From the NCBI GenBank assembly GCA_900548215.1, contig URJI01000044.1, positions 1 to 22,856 on the forward strand: 22,856 bases of DNA, read 5' to 3'. Every line of letters starts with the position of its first letter. Position 1 is the stretch's first letter. The position numbers and the translations under genes are program-made. Positions 8,801-16,017 of this stretch are shown piece by piece. Below the pieces are notes generated by a model. It was not told where the DNA came from. It did not search any database and was given only the letters and a program-made list of their open reading frames with translations. This DNA comes from an uncultured Coprococcus sp. GTDB taxonomy: Bacteria; Bacillota; Clostridia; Lachnospirales; Lachnospiraceae.

Positions 8801-9441
8801 ATCAGTATTTTATCAAAGACCAGAAGATACCTTCAAATATAATGGAGGATCTGTACAGAGAGATAGACAAAGGCAACATCAGGGATGAGATATCCCGCAT
8901 GAGTCTGTTGTACTATTTCAGCAACAGAAGCGGCCGGTACAGCGAGGAGCAGAGGGAATGGATCAGGACGAATGTCAAGCAGTTCGTAGAGTTTGGCAAG
9001 ATACTTCCGTTCTTCAGAAAGTTTGAGGCATTTGTCAAACTGCCTGGCGACATGAAGTTCAAGACCTACGTGATCTTCAAGGGCGAAAGAGGAAGGCAGG
9101 TATGGGTAAGCTACAGCTTTGGCCAGGAGAGCAGTAGTATGGCGAACTATAAGTCGGAGAGGATGACAGAGATCATACCTGGAGTCTACGTGAAGGAAGT
9201 AGTAGTGTTCCACGGAGAGTCACTGATATATTCAATCGATGGAGTCACTGGAACATCCGTTGTTGTAGAGAGCGATATATTGAAAAATGAGAATTTCCAT
9301 AAAGAGGGAAGCAGCAGCTTTGAACTGATAAACAGTATGCTGGTAAGTCAGGAGAAGAGGAATGACCATGAGCTGATACAGGATATGGACACATACATGT
9401 ATAACAGCCATTTCTTCGACGCAAATCTGATGTTATTATAA
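5875..9441 (+). CDS. Large Ig-like/helical-repeat cytosolic protein (DUF5717-type)
   Basis: This 1188-residue protein has no signal peptide and no membrane segment, so it is probably cytosolic. I believe it belongs to the Lachnospiraceae family DUF5717, whose function is not known to me. Residues ~20-120 look like an Ig-type beta sandwich (VSKIELNIEAGTVYDGEFTV). A second beta domain spans about 195-295. Residues ~300-670 are alpha-helical with TPR-like pairs rich in Tyr, Leu and Phe. A short beta region follows (680-755), then more helices to ~1035 and a C-terminal beta segment (TYVIFKGERGRQVWVSYSF). The start has AGGAG 8 bp upstream. Only 23 bp separate it from the actin-fold gene, so they are surely co-transcribed. 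A scaffold or client-binding role is inference. Confidence 0.75.
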   Translation: MKGIVEQYARGEFKVDRPLVAISVSKIELNIEAGTVYDGEFTVNSSNACPVKLMVYDSRYILDFKSHTFVGKTNKVSYSFDARGLEQGKSFKGHINIITDGGEFLIPYHISIVAPYIQVEDRKLEDLFQFASYAEENWDDAIRIFGSEDFVRTFIGRDETLQRVYDTLGLSLSIGQAMEEFLVYTHKKRSLTLSVAQNDLLVEMPSELVRASVTITKNTWGYTNTKIASDCDFLIPETSVLKWDSFDGNSFELTFLIDPQKIHDGESAGYIYIWNTYQNMRIRVSIRKPEVVKLTPKSRQNRFTVKRAEEALVRTYIDFRTDKIDLNKYITETRAALNTLIKYRPEYGMYRLGLLHMQILEGHTDFVEQEFLRIDADANFTSMEDIEKCYLSYLKSLLRREKFLIDKTARMVREKFETSKKDRLFYFWILLFVDVNYTEDKWVLYEDIQKLFNEGVNSPVIYFEICDMFNKQPLMMKKIAPLEIAALRWGMRNEFVSEDVIVEFVKTASRQRAFDEHAFRMLEQIYDRRHDKTTLDAICGILIKNKMYDPEYHVYYSDASEKDLKYVGLNECFIRSMDKRHYDVIPEAILRYFSYKNVLTDDELAYIYANVIMNKDSQKSVYIDFMPAIERFMEKMILQGRVNDDLTVIYDEFLDPETVKPEFAGKLINIIFKRKFVCDNENITHILVTHSELGGEVKVPVENGEAYVEILSPSAIITMLDDNGGRYVSTVPYRLERIVDERSYLEVCHEYSPRDYRYLLFLYNDIDIFTHRDAKEINLARDIVMCPEVSYKVRQEALTHMVEYYHENFDADILGRYLSKIDLDYVDPSYASRINTYYIVLDMYDRAFEGMRRFGYVDVDIDELIKIAEFGIDDKRYDESRLLISICVYIYRRGYAGQKILSYLINNYNGSLDEMANLFKSVNSNYRNIDMLSENILAQMMFADGYIESIYDIFEVYYRGRSRGMVVKAFLRYCAHQYFIKDQKIPSNIMEDLYREIDKGNIRDEISRMSLLYYFSNRSGRYSEEQREWIRTNVKQFVEFGKILPFFRKFEAFVKLPGDMKFKTYVIFKGERGRQVWVSYSFGQESSSMANYKSERMTEIIPGVYVKEVVVFHGESLIYSIDGVTGTSVVVESDILKNENFHKEGSSSFELINSMLVSQEKRNDHELIQDMDTYMYNSHFFDANLMLL

Positions 9442-9464
9442 CATTTCATAAGGAGGGAACAGAT

Positions 9465-11555
9465 ATGGCTGACACACAGTTGTATCTTGGTCTGGATCTT
9501 GGACCGGAATATACACAGCTTAGTTACTATAATGTCGATACACATGAGCCTGAATCGGTGTATCACAAGGAGGCAAAAGACACATATATGCTCCCTAACA
9601 TTATGTTCTATAGTGCATATCACAAAAGAATAGGAGATACACAGGATGAGTGCTATAAATTCATAGATCTGTCTGGATGGAGTGTTGGCGCCAAGGCTTC
9701 CGCTTACAGATTTGAGGACAACGGAACGGTGGTGGATCAGATATATGAGAAGACTCTCCGCAAGGAAAAAATTGATGTAGAGGGCAGAGAGTACAAGGCC
9801 AGTGATCTTCTGATCAAGATGATGGTGCTTCATATAAAACAGTTCACGGATCAGATAGGCGGATTTACGATCAAGAGGCTTACAGTAACTGTGGCAGATA
9901 CAGATCCGCAGATAATACAGGCGGTCAGAGGACTCAGATCTGTCCTGAGACTGGGGCATGACCAGTTCAATATAGTCAGCCACTTAGACAGCGGCCTTTG
10001 CTATATATTTGCACAGCCTGAACCGCTCAGGAATAACAGCGTAGGACTTTTTGATTTTGGAAGAAATGGTCTTGATTTTTACAGGATAGATATGACGAGA
10101 AAATATCCACTCATCGTGACTGTTGAACACACAGATTATCATGAACGTATAAATCTGAAGAGATTTGGAAGATATCGGGAGGATATGGATGAGGCATTTG
10201 CCGATGTGGTGCGTGAGAGCATGGCGCAAGTGTTCGTATCATCGGTATATCTGACAGGTATCGGCTTTGCAGAGAACTGGATGAAACAGTCTGCCGCTGT
10301 TCTGTGTCAGGGCAGAAGAGTGTTTGTAGGGCAGAATATATATACGAAGGGTGCCTGCTACAGGGCACTGGGCGGCATATACACGGAATCCCTCAGCAGA
10401 TATTTCATAGATACTGAGGAGACAGTTAAGACCAATATCGGAATCAATCTGATGGACGAGAAAAAAACCTTCTGGCCGATAGTTTATGGTGGCCTTGAGT
10501 GGTTCAACACAAGGGGAAAGATAGAAGTATTTTTGGATGATACCCGCAGGATACAGATTGTATATCAGGATATACTTACTGAGGAGGAGATGCGTGAGAC
10601 TGTAGAGATTTATGGTTTGCCGGCGAGACCGAACAAGACCACAAAGCTCTCGATAGAGGTAGAGTACTATGGTTCGGATAAGGGAGCTATAGTTATACGT
10701 GATCTGGGATTTGGAAGTCTGTATCCAAGCACAAATAAGATATATAGAAAAGAATTTGATATAGATGCCATAAAGAGGAAGCGCGCGCAGAAGCTTGAGG
10801 CAGAGAGGCAGGCCGAGATAGTGAGAGCGGCCGAGGGCGATACGGATGAGCTGAGAAGTGATGATCCGGGGGCGCCAAAGGCAGCACACAGACCTGATCT
10901 TGAGCAACATGATGTGGACTCAGTGAATGATGATGACCTGGTGATGGACACAGCAGAGCCTGAGAAAGAGCCGCTTGTTTTCTATGGAACGGCTTCACCG
11001 GTTCAGCCGCTTGCGGATGATGTCCCTGCGGCAAATGTGATAAGTGCCGGATCGACAGACAAAGCAGACCCGGACACAGATGGTGCTGGTGAACCGGTTC
11101 CAGAAGAAAATACAGGCTCAGATGGCGAGTCAGATGTTTCTGCGGATGCTGGAAATGCCGTGTCAGAAGATACGGATGATCCAGAAGCAGAATACAGATA
11201 TTCAGGCAGTGCAGATTTAAAAGATGATCTGAACATATTAAAATCAGGTGCTGAAGATATTGAAAATTCAGATGAATCTGATCAAGAAGATTATGATGAA
11301 GGACAATCCCACTACGATGATTTTGCTGCGAGCAAACCTGACGAAGAAGATTCAGACGAGGAAGATTTAGACGAGGAAGATCCCGATGAAGAAGATTCCG
11401 ACGAAGAGAATTCCGATGACGAGGATTCAGACGAAGAGAATTCCGATGACGAGGATTCAGACGAAGAAGATTCCGATGAAGAGGATTCCGACGAAAGTCC
11501 TGCATTTACCATACCGTCATATCTGAGGAGACAGCATTTGGATCCGGGTGAATGA
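9465..11555 (+). CDS. Actin/Hsp70-fold ATPase-like protein with acidic repeat tail (DUF5716-type)
   Basis: This 696-residue protein resembles a divergent DnaK-type ATPase, and I believe it is the family DUF5716. The phosphate-1 motif is LYLGLDLGPEYTQLSYYN (residues 6-23). The phosphate-2 motif is VGLFDFGRNGLDFY around D197. A GACYRALGG segment (296-304) matches the adenosine motif. A beta-rich stretch, ~338-443, could replace a substrate-binding domain. From ~452 on the chain is low-complexity and extremely acidic, with pentapeptide repeats at 626-675, and it ends in a non-acidic PAFTIPSYLRRQHLDPGE. No membrane segment is present. The ribosome site AAGGAGGG lies 7 bp before the ATG. No dnaJ or grpE is adjacent. 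ATP hydrolysis is inferred from motifs only. Confidence 0.75.
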   Translation: MADTQLYLGLDLGPEYTQLSYYNVDTHEPESVYHKEAKDTYMLPNIMFYSAYHKRIGDTQDECYKFIDLSGWSVGAKASAYRFEDNGTVVDQIYEKTLRKEKIDVEGREYKASDLLIKMMVLHIKQFTDQIGGFTIKRLTVTVADTDPQIIQAVRGLRSVLRLGHDQFNIVSHLDSGLCYIFAQPEPLRNNSVGLFDFGRNGLDFYRIDMTRKYPLIVTVEHTDYHERINLKRFGRYREDMDEAFADVVRESMAQVFVSSVYLTGIGFAENWMKQSAAVLCQGRRVFVGQNIYTKGACYRALGGIYTESLSRYFIDTEETVKTNIGINLMDEKKTFWPIVYGGLEWFNTRGKIEVFLDDTRRIQIVYQDILTEEEMRETVEIYGLPARPNKTTKLSIEVEYYGSDKGAIVIRDLGFGSLYPSTNKIYRKEFDIDAIKRKRAQKLEAERQAEIVRAAEGDTDELRSDDPGAPKAAHRPDLEQHDVDSVNDDDLVMDTAEPEKEPLVFYGTASPVQPLADDVPAANVISAGSTDKADPDTDGAGEPVPEENTGSDGESDVSADAGNAVSEDTDDPEAEYRYSGSADLKDDLNILKSGAEDIENSDESDQEDYDEGQSHYDDFAASKPDEEDSDEEDLDEEDPDEEDSDEENSDDEDSDEENSDDEDSDEEDSDEEDSDESPAFTIPSYLRRQHLDPGE
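11340..11489 (+). repeat. In-frame 15-bp tandem repeats encoding DEE-D/N-S units
   Basis: Ten consecutive 15-bp units encode pentapeptides of the form D-E/D-E-D/N-S/L/P in the acidic tail of the 9465 gene. Units 5-6 (11400-11429) are repeated exactly as units 7-8 (11430-11459), a 30-bp perfect duplication that indicates recent repeat expansion. No spacers are present, and the frame is preserved throughout. Confidence 0.9.
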
Positions 11556-11632
11556 TGCAGAATTGGAGTTTTGCGGAACCGATAAAATTTGCAGATGTCT
11601 TCAGTTGATATATATAAAAAGGTGATACACAT

Positions 11633-12469
11633 ATGAGTGGAATTATAATTTGTAAAACTAAAACGGCGGATAATCCGTATACATTTCTCAATACAAAGAT
11701 AAGCGTGTACTCCTACGAAGAATTGTGTTACTACATTTTTAATAACATGGTTCTGGTGGGGAAAGATGACCTGGGAGACAGGCTTACAGCGTGGCTGAGA
11801 GATGCTATAGACATGGGTGAGCTGGCAGATAAAGTAGATATGCTGAACCAGAAGAATGTGTATATACAGGATCTGATGGTAGAGATACTTACATATGGTG
11901 AATTCTACAGCAAGGACGAGGTCAAGGAGTTCATGAATGAGTGCAAGAGGATCCGCACACTCAAACCGTATGAACTTGACAAAAAGAGAGCTGACAGCTA
12001 TATGATGTACAAACATTACATCAAGGCTGATGCAATATACGACGATATCATAGAGTATAAGGAATCACATGATGAATATGATGAGTTTCTGGGAAATATA
12101 TACCACAACAAGGGTGTGGCTATGGCGGGCAATCTTCAGCTTGAGGAAGCGAAGAATTGTTTTATAAGGGCATTTGCGCTCAACAAGAACAATGAATCCC
12201 TCATAGAATATTTCTGCGTCATGGCGGTGACTGTGGATACGGCGACTCTCCAGCGCGAGATAAGAAAGAGGGGGATGCCGGCAGGTTTTTTGGATGACCT
12301 GATGAATGAGGTGGCAGACTCCAGAGAGGATGTCCATGAGATGTCCATATACAACAAAGTGCAGAAGGCTGTGTACAACAGAATGCATGGAGACATAGAG
12401 GATTATGACAGGAGGATGGATTCAATCCTGAGCGCGCTTAAGGATGAATTCAGAAACCAGATAGGATGA
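11633..12469 (+). CDS. TPR-like protein, third gene of the actin-fold operon
   Basis: A 278-residue cytosolic protein that I do not recognise by name. It is predicted mostly helical. Residues ~110-195 read as two or three tetratricopeptide-like helix pairs (for example GNIYHNKGVAMAGNLQLEEAKNCFIRAFALN), and the C-terminal third is charged and helical. TPR modules commonly bind peptide tails of Hsp70-type proteins, so binding to the acidic tail or C-terminal motif of the preceding protein is a reasonable inference. The ATG at 11633 has AAAGGTGAT ending 6 bp upstream. The gap to the upstream gene is 77 bp with no clear terminator. It ends just before the valS promoter. Confidence 0.75.
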   Translation: MSGIIICKTKTADNPYTFLNTKISVYSYEELCYYIFNNMVLVGKDDLGDRLTAWLRDAIDMGELADKVDMLNQKNVYIQDLMVEILTYGEFYSKDEVKEFMNECKRIRTLKPYELDKKRADSYMMYKHYIKADAIYDDIIEYKESHDEYDEFLGNIYHNKGVAMAGNLQLEEAKNCFIRAFALNKNNESLIEYFCVMAVTVDTATLQREIRKRGMPAGFLDDLMNEVADSREDVHEMSIYNKVQKAVYNRMHGDIEDYDRRMDSILSALKDEFRNQIG

Positions 12470-12477
12470 TATAGTGC

Positions 12478-12507
12478 TTGACGGAAAGAGGGTCTATGTT
12501 GTACTAT
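12478..12507 (+). promoter_or_regulatory. Promoter of the valS T-box leader
   Basis: TTGACG (12478-12483) and TACTAT (12502-12507) are separated by 18 bp. They lie just after the stop of the 11633 gene and just before T-box stem I. A TATAAT at 12514-12519 is also present but has no matching -35. Confidence 0.6.
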
Positions 12508-12529
12508 CACAAATATAATAAAAGCAAAT

Positions 12530-12758
12530 GCTGTGACGAAGAGGAGTAGCATGGGGAGTCAGACAGAGAGAAGGGTTTGTGGCTGTGAGACCTTTCCTGA
12601 CAGATACATGTGAAGGTAGCTTCTGAGCTGTGTGGCTGAAATAATAGTAGGTCATGCCGGGGCGTTCCCGTTATAGGATAAGATGAGATACAAAACAAGG
12701 TGGTAACGCGGATATTATACCCGCCCTTCTGGCCAGGTGCCCGGAGGGCGTTTTTTTT
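12530..12758 (+). promoter_or_regulatory. T-box riboswitch (tRNA-Val sensing) of valS
   Basis: This leader carries the standard T-box parts. Stem I contains AGGAGTAG (12542-12549) facing TGAAGGTAG (12611-12619) in the specifier loop, closed by GAAG/CTTC and CATG/CATG helices. GTA at 12616-12618, preceded by GAAG and followed by a purine, fits a valine specifier codon. Stem III is CGGG-CGTT-CCCG (12659-12670). The T-box AAGGTGGTAACGCGG spans 12697-12711; its TGGT would pair with the ACCA end of uncharged tRNA-Val. A terminator follows. Uncharged tRNA-Val should stabilise the antiterminator and allow valS expression. Confidence 0.93.
12722..12758 (+). terminator. Intrinsic terminator of the valS T-box
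   Basis: CGCCCT (12722-12727) pairs with AGGGCG (12745-12750), extended inward by further pairs, and is followed by eight T residues (12751-12758). It competes with the antiterminator formed by the T-box sequence just upstream. Confidence 0.93.
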
Positions 12759-12855
12759 GTGTAGTGCAGAATGAATGTGATAACTTCAGCAAAAATAGGC
12801 CGGTTCAGGTTTATAAGACAGTAAGAAATCAGCAACAATAGAAAGGAAGAATGAG

Positions 12856-15498
12856 ATGAAAGAGTTAGAGAAGACATATGATCCTTCCCAGATAGAGGAC
12901 AGACTCTACAGAAAGTGGGAGGAGAAGAAGTATTTTCATGCAGAGGTAGACAGGAGCAAGAAGCCATTTACGATAGTTATGCCGCCTCCAAATGTAACAG
13001 GTCAGCTCCACATGGGACATGCCCTGGACAATACAATGCAGGATATACTTATCAGATTCAAGAGAATGCAGGGTTATTCAGCACTGTGGCAGCCTGGTAC
13101 AGACCATGCAGCCATCGCAACCGAGGTCAAGGTTACAGAGAAGCTGAAGGAGCAGGGAATAGATAAGAAGGAGATCGGCCGTGAGGAGTTCCTCAAGCAT
13201 GCATGGGCATGGAAGGAGGAGTACGGCAATCGTATCGTGAGCCAGCTCAAGAAGATGGGTTCGTCTGCTGATTGGGACAGAGAGAGATTCACCATGGACG
13301 AGGGATGCTCCAGAGCTGTAAAGGAAGTATTTGTAAGACTGTATGAGAAGGGATACATCTACAAGGGTTCAAGGATCATCAACTGGTGTCCTGTATGTAA
13401 GACTTCCATATCAGATGCAGAGGTTATCCACGAGGAGCAGGACGGCTATTTCTGGCACATCAACTATCCTGTAGTTGGGGAGCCTGGAAGATTTGTCGAG
13501 ATAGCAACAACAAGACCTGAGACACTTCTCGGAGATACAGCCGTTGCCGTAAATCCTGACGATGAGAGATATACAGATATAGTGGGAAAGATGCTGGAGC
13601 TGCCGCTCACAGACAGACAGATCCCGGTCATCGCAGATCCATACGTTGACAAAGAGTTTGGAACAGGCTGTGTAAAGATCACACCTGCCCATGACCCTAA
13701 CGATTTCGAGGTTGGAAAGCGCCATGACCTTGAGGAGATCAATATACTGAACGATGACGCGACCATCAACGAGCTTGGCGGCAAGTACGCAGGTATGGAC
13801 CGTTACGAGGCAAGAAAGCAGATGGTGGCAGACCTTGACGCACTGGGTCTTCTTGTAAAGGTCGTTCCACACAGCCACAACGTAGGAACACATGACAGAT
13901 GTAAGACAACAGTAGAGCCTATGATCAAGCCTCAGTGGTTCGTCCGCATGAAGGAGATGGGACAGGCTGCGCTTGACATCATCAAGACAGATGAGCTTTC
14001 ATTTGTGCCTGAGCAGTTTGACAAGACATATATCCACTGGCTTGAGAACATCCGTGACTGGTGTATATCAAGACAGCTCTGGTGGGGACATAGAATTCCT
14101 GCATGGTACTGTGACGAGTGCGGCGAGACCATCGTAAGCCGTGATGTTCCTACTGTATGTCCAAAGTGCGGATGCACACATCTCACACAGGATGAGGATA
14201 CGCTCGATACATGGTTCTCATCAGCACTGTGGCCATTCTCAACACTTGGCTGGCCGGACAAGACACCAGAGTACGAGTATTTCTATCCTACAAGCGTGCT
14301 TGTAACAGGATATGATATCATCTTCTTCTGGGTAATCCGTATGGTATTCTCAGCACTTGAGCAGACTGGCAAGAGCCCATTCAAGCACGTGCTGATCCAC
14401 GGACTTGTAAGAGACGACCAGGGACGTAAGATGAGTAAGTCCCTTGGAAATGGTATCGACCCACTTGAGGTTATAGATAAGTACGGCGCAGATGCCCTTC
14501 GTCTGACACTTATCACAGGAAATGCTCCTGGAAACGACATGCGTTTCTACTGGGAGAGAGTTGAGAATTCCAGAAACTTTGCAAATAAGATCTGGAACGC
14601 AACACGTTTTATCATGATGAACATGGAGAAGGCAGATTTCTCAGATGTGAAGCTGTCTGACCTGACAATAGCTGACCGATGGATCCTGTCCAAGGTCAAC
14701 ACTCTTGCAAAAGAGATGACAGACAACATGGAGAAGTTCGAGCTTGGTATCGCGGTATCCAAGGTATACGACTTCATCTGGGAGGAGTTCTGTGACTGGT
14801 ATATCGAGATGGTTAAGCCTCGTCTCTACAATGATGAGGATGAGACAAAGGCAGCAGCACTCTGGACACTTAAGACAGTTCTTATCCAGGCACTTAAGCT
14901 CCTTCATCCATACATGCCATTTATCACAGAGGAGATCTTCTGCAATATTCAGGATGAGGAGGAGTCTATCATGATCTCCAAGTGGCCTGAATACACAGAT
15001 GAGTGGAACTTCGAGGCTGACGAGGCCGCTGTTGACACGATCAAGGCAGCAGTCCGTGCCATCAGAAATCTCCGTACAGGAATGAACGTACCACCTAGCA
15101 GAAAGGCAAAGGTATATGTCGTATCTGCAAAGGAGGACGTGAGATATATATTTGAGTCATCAAAGAGCTTCTTTGCCACACTGGGATATGCCAGCGAGGT
15201 ACATGTACAGGAGGACAAGACAGGAATCGATGAGAACGCAGTATCAACACTGATCCACGACGCATCAGTATACATTCCTCTTGAAGAGCTTGTTGATATC
15301 GACAAGGAGATTGAGAGACTTGAAAAGGAGGCTGCAAAGCTTGCCGGAGAGATCAAGCGTGCATCCGGAATGCTTGCAAATCCAAAGTTCGTAGACAAGG
15401 CTCCAGCCGCAAAGGTTGAAGAAGAGAAGGCAAAGCTTGCCAAGTACACAGAGATGTCAGAGCAGGTTGCCGAGAGACTTGCACAGCTGAAAAAGTAA
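12856..15498 (+). CDS. valS: Valine--tRNA ligase
   Basis: This cytoplasmic class I aminoacyl-tRNA synthetase of 880 residues charges tRNA-Val. The HIGH signature appears as HMGH (52-55) within PPPNVTGQLHMGH, and KMSKS is at 525-529. The editing (CP1) domain lies between them, with TTRPETLLGDTAVAVNP. Zinc-ribbon cysteines occur at NWCPVCK and in WYCDECGE...CPKCGC. The C-terminal ~65 residues form the coiled-coil tRNA-binding arm typical of ValS (ERLEKEAAKLAGEIKRASGM). Length is normal for the family. The ATG has AAAGGAAG ending 6 bp upstream, and expression is governed by the T-box before it. Codon use is more biased than in neighbouring genes, as expected for a highly expressed gene. Confidence 0.98.
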   Translation: MKELEKTYDPSQIEDRLYRKWEEKKYFHAEVDRSKKPFTIVMPPPNVTGQLHMGHALDNTMQDILIRFKRMQGYSALWQPGTDHAAIATEVKVTEKLKEQGIDKKEIGREEFLKHAWAWKEEYGNRIVSQLKKMGSSADWDRERFTMDEGCSRAVKEVFVRLYEKGYIYKGSRIINWCPVCKTSISDAEVIHEEQDGYFWHINYPVVGEPGRFVEIATTRPETLLGDTAVAVNPDDERYTDIVGKMLELPLTDRQIPVIADPYVDKEFGTGCVKITPAHDPNDFEVGKRHDLEEINILNDDATINELGGKYAGMDRYEARKQMVADLDALGLLVKVVPHSHNVGTHDRCKTTVEPMIKPQWFVRMKEMGQAALDIIKTDELSFVPEQFDKTYIHWLENIRDWCISRQLWWGHRIPAWYCDECGETIVSRDVPTVCPKCGCTHLTQDEDTLDTWFSSALWPFSTLGWPDKTPEYEYFYPTSVLVTGYDIIFFWVIRMVFSALEQTGKSPFKHVLIHGLVRDDQGRKMSKSLGNGIDPLEVIDKYGADALRLTLITGNAPGNDMRFYWERVENSRNFANKIWNATRFIMMNMEKADFSDVKLSDLTIADRWILSKVNTLAKEMTDNMEKFELGIAVSKVYDFIWEEFCDWYIEMVKPRLYNDEDETKAAALWTLKTVLIQALKLLHPYMPFITEEIFCNIQDEEESIMISKWPEYTDEWNFEADEAAVDTIKAAVRAIRNLRTGMNVPPSRKAKVYVVSAKEDVRYIFESSKSFFATLGYASEVHVQEDKTGIDENAVSTLIHDASVYIPLEELVDIDKEIERLEKEAAKLAGEIKRASGMLANPKFVDKAPAAKVEEEKAKLAKYTEMSEQVAERLAQLKK

Positions 15499-15513
15499 TA
15501 AATTAAGATTGGA

Positions 15514-15556
15514 GTCCCGACAGACGGAAATGGCTTTCGCCTGCCGGGATTTCTTG
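15514..15556 (+). terminator. Terminator after valS
   Basis: TCCCG-A-CAG (15515-15523) pairs with CTG-C-CGGGA (15541-15549) across one mismatch, and is followed by a T-rich TTTCTTG stretch. It lies 16 bp after the valS stop. Confidence 0.65.
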
Positions 15557-15654
15557 ATTGTTTTACAATATCGGTAAATTTGTGACCAGGACAGTGTTCC
15601 CTTCATATCATATAAGAGAAAGAGTGTTTTTGTCTGTATGAAGGGGGTGTAAAC

Positions 15655-15963
15655 ATGGGTTTTACGAGCATACCGATCAGGGGAATCATCCGTGAGGCTG
15701 TCGCAAGAGGCGGAATTATAGTTGACGTGAGAAGCAGGGAAGAATTTGCATCCGGGCATATCCCGATGGCGATAAATATTCCATTTGAATTGATAAAGGA
15801 AGGTGCATATACTCTTCCCAAAAGCAAGTATCTGCTGGTATACTGTACCCATGGAGTCAGCAGTATGAAAGCGGCACTTGCAATGAGCGAGGATGGCTAC
15901 AAAGTGATAAATACCATAGGGGGTATTTCGCAGTATCGGGGACCGCTTACGAAACAGAGATGA
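15655..15963 (+). CDS. Single-domain rhodanese-like protein
   Basis: This 102-residue cytosolic protein consists of one rhodanese domain. It shows IIVDVRSREEFASGHIPMAINIP (about 21-43) and the active-site loop YCTHGVSSMKAA, with the likely persulfide-bearing cysteine at C64. Such proteins relay sulfane sulfur or act in thiol metabolism; the partner is unknown. GAAGGGGGTG ends 5 bp before the ATG. It is preceded by the valS terminator and followed, after a hairpin, by the rRNA methyltransferase gene. Confidence 0.9.
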   Translation: MGFTSIPIRGIIREAVARGGIIVDVRSREEFASGHIPMAINIPFELIKEGAYTLPKSKYLLVYCTHGVSSMKAALAMSEDGYKVINTIGGISQYRGPLTKQR

Positions 15964-15968
15964 CATAC

Positions 15969-15997
15969 AACATCAGCTGCCTTACAAGGCTGATGTT
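15969..15997 (+). repeat. CATCAG-type hairpin upstream of the THUMP methyltransferase
   Basis: AACATCAG (15969-15976) pairs with CTGATGTT (15990-15997), with an inner CCTT/AAGG stem. It starts 6 bp after the rhodanese stop and lacks a T run. The same outer arms occur at 20196-20232, before rlmD. Confidence 0.55.
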
Positions 15998-16017
15998 CAA
16001 GGAAGAAAGGTTGATAG

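Noticed and set aside
11340..11489. Short regular repeats as a possible CRISPR array
   Set aside because: Units are contiguous, in frame and without spacers; they encode a repeated acidic peptide.
10693..12016. Minus-strand open frames opposite the acidic tail (His/Leu-rich and Ser/Glu repeats)
   Set aside because: They are mirror images of the DEE-D repeats in the plus-strand gene and have no ribosome site or recognisable domain.
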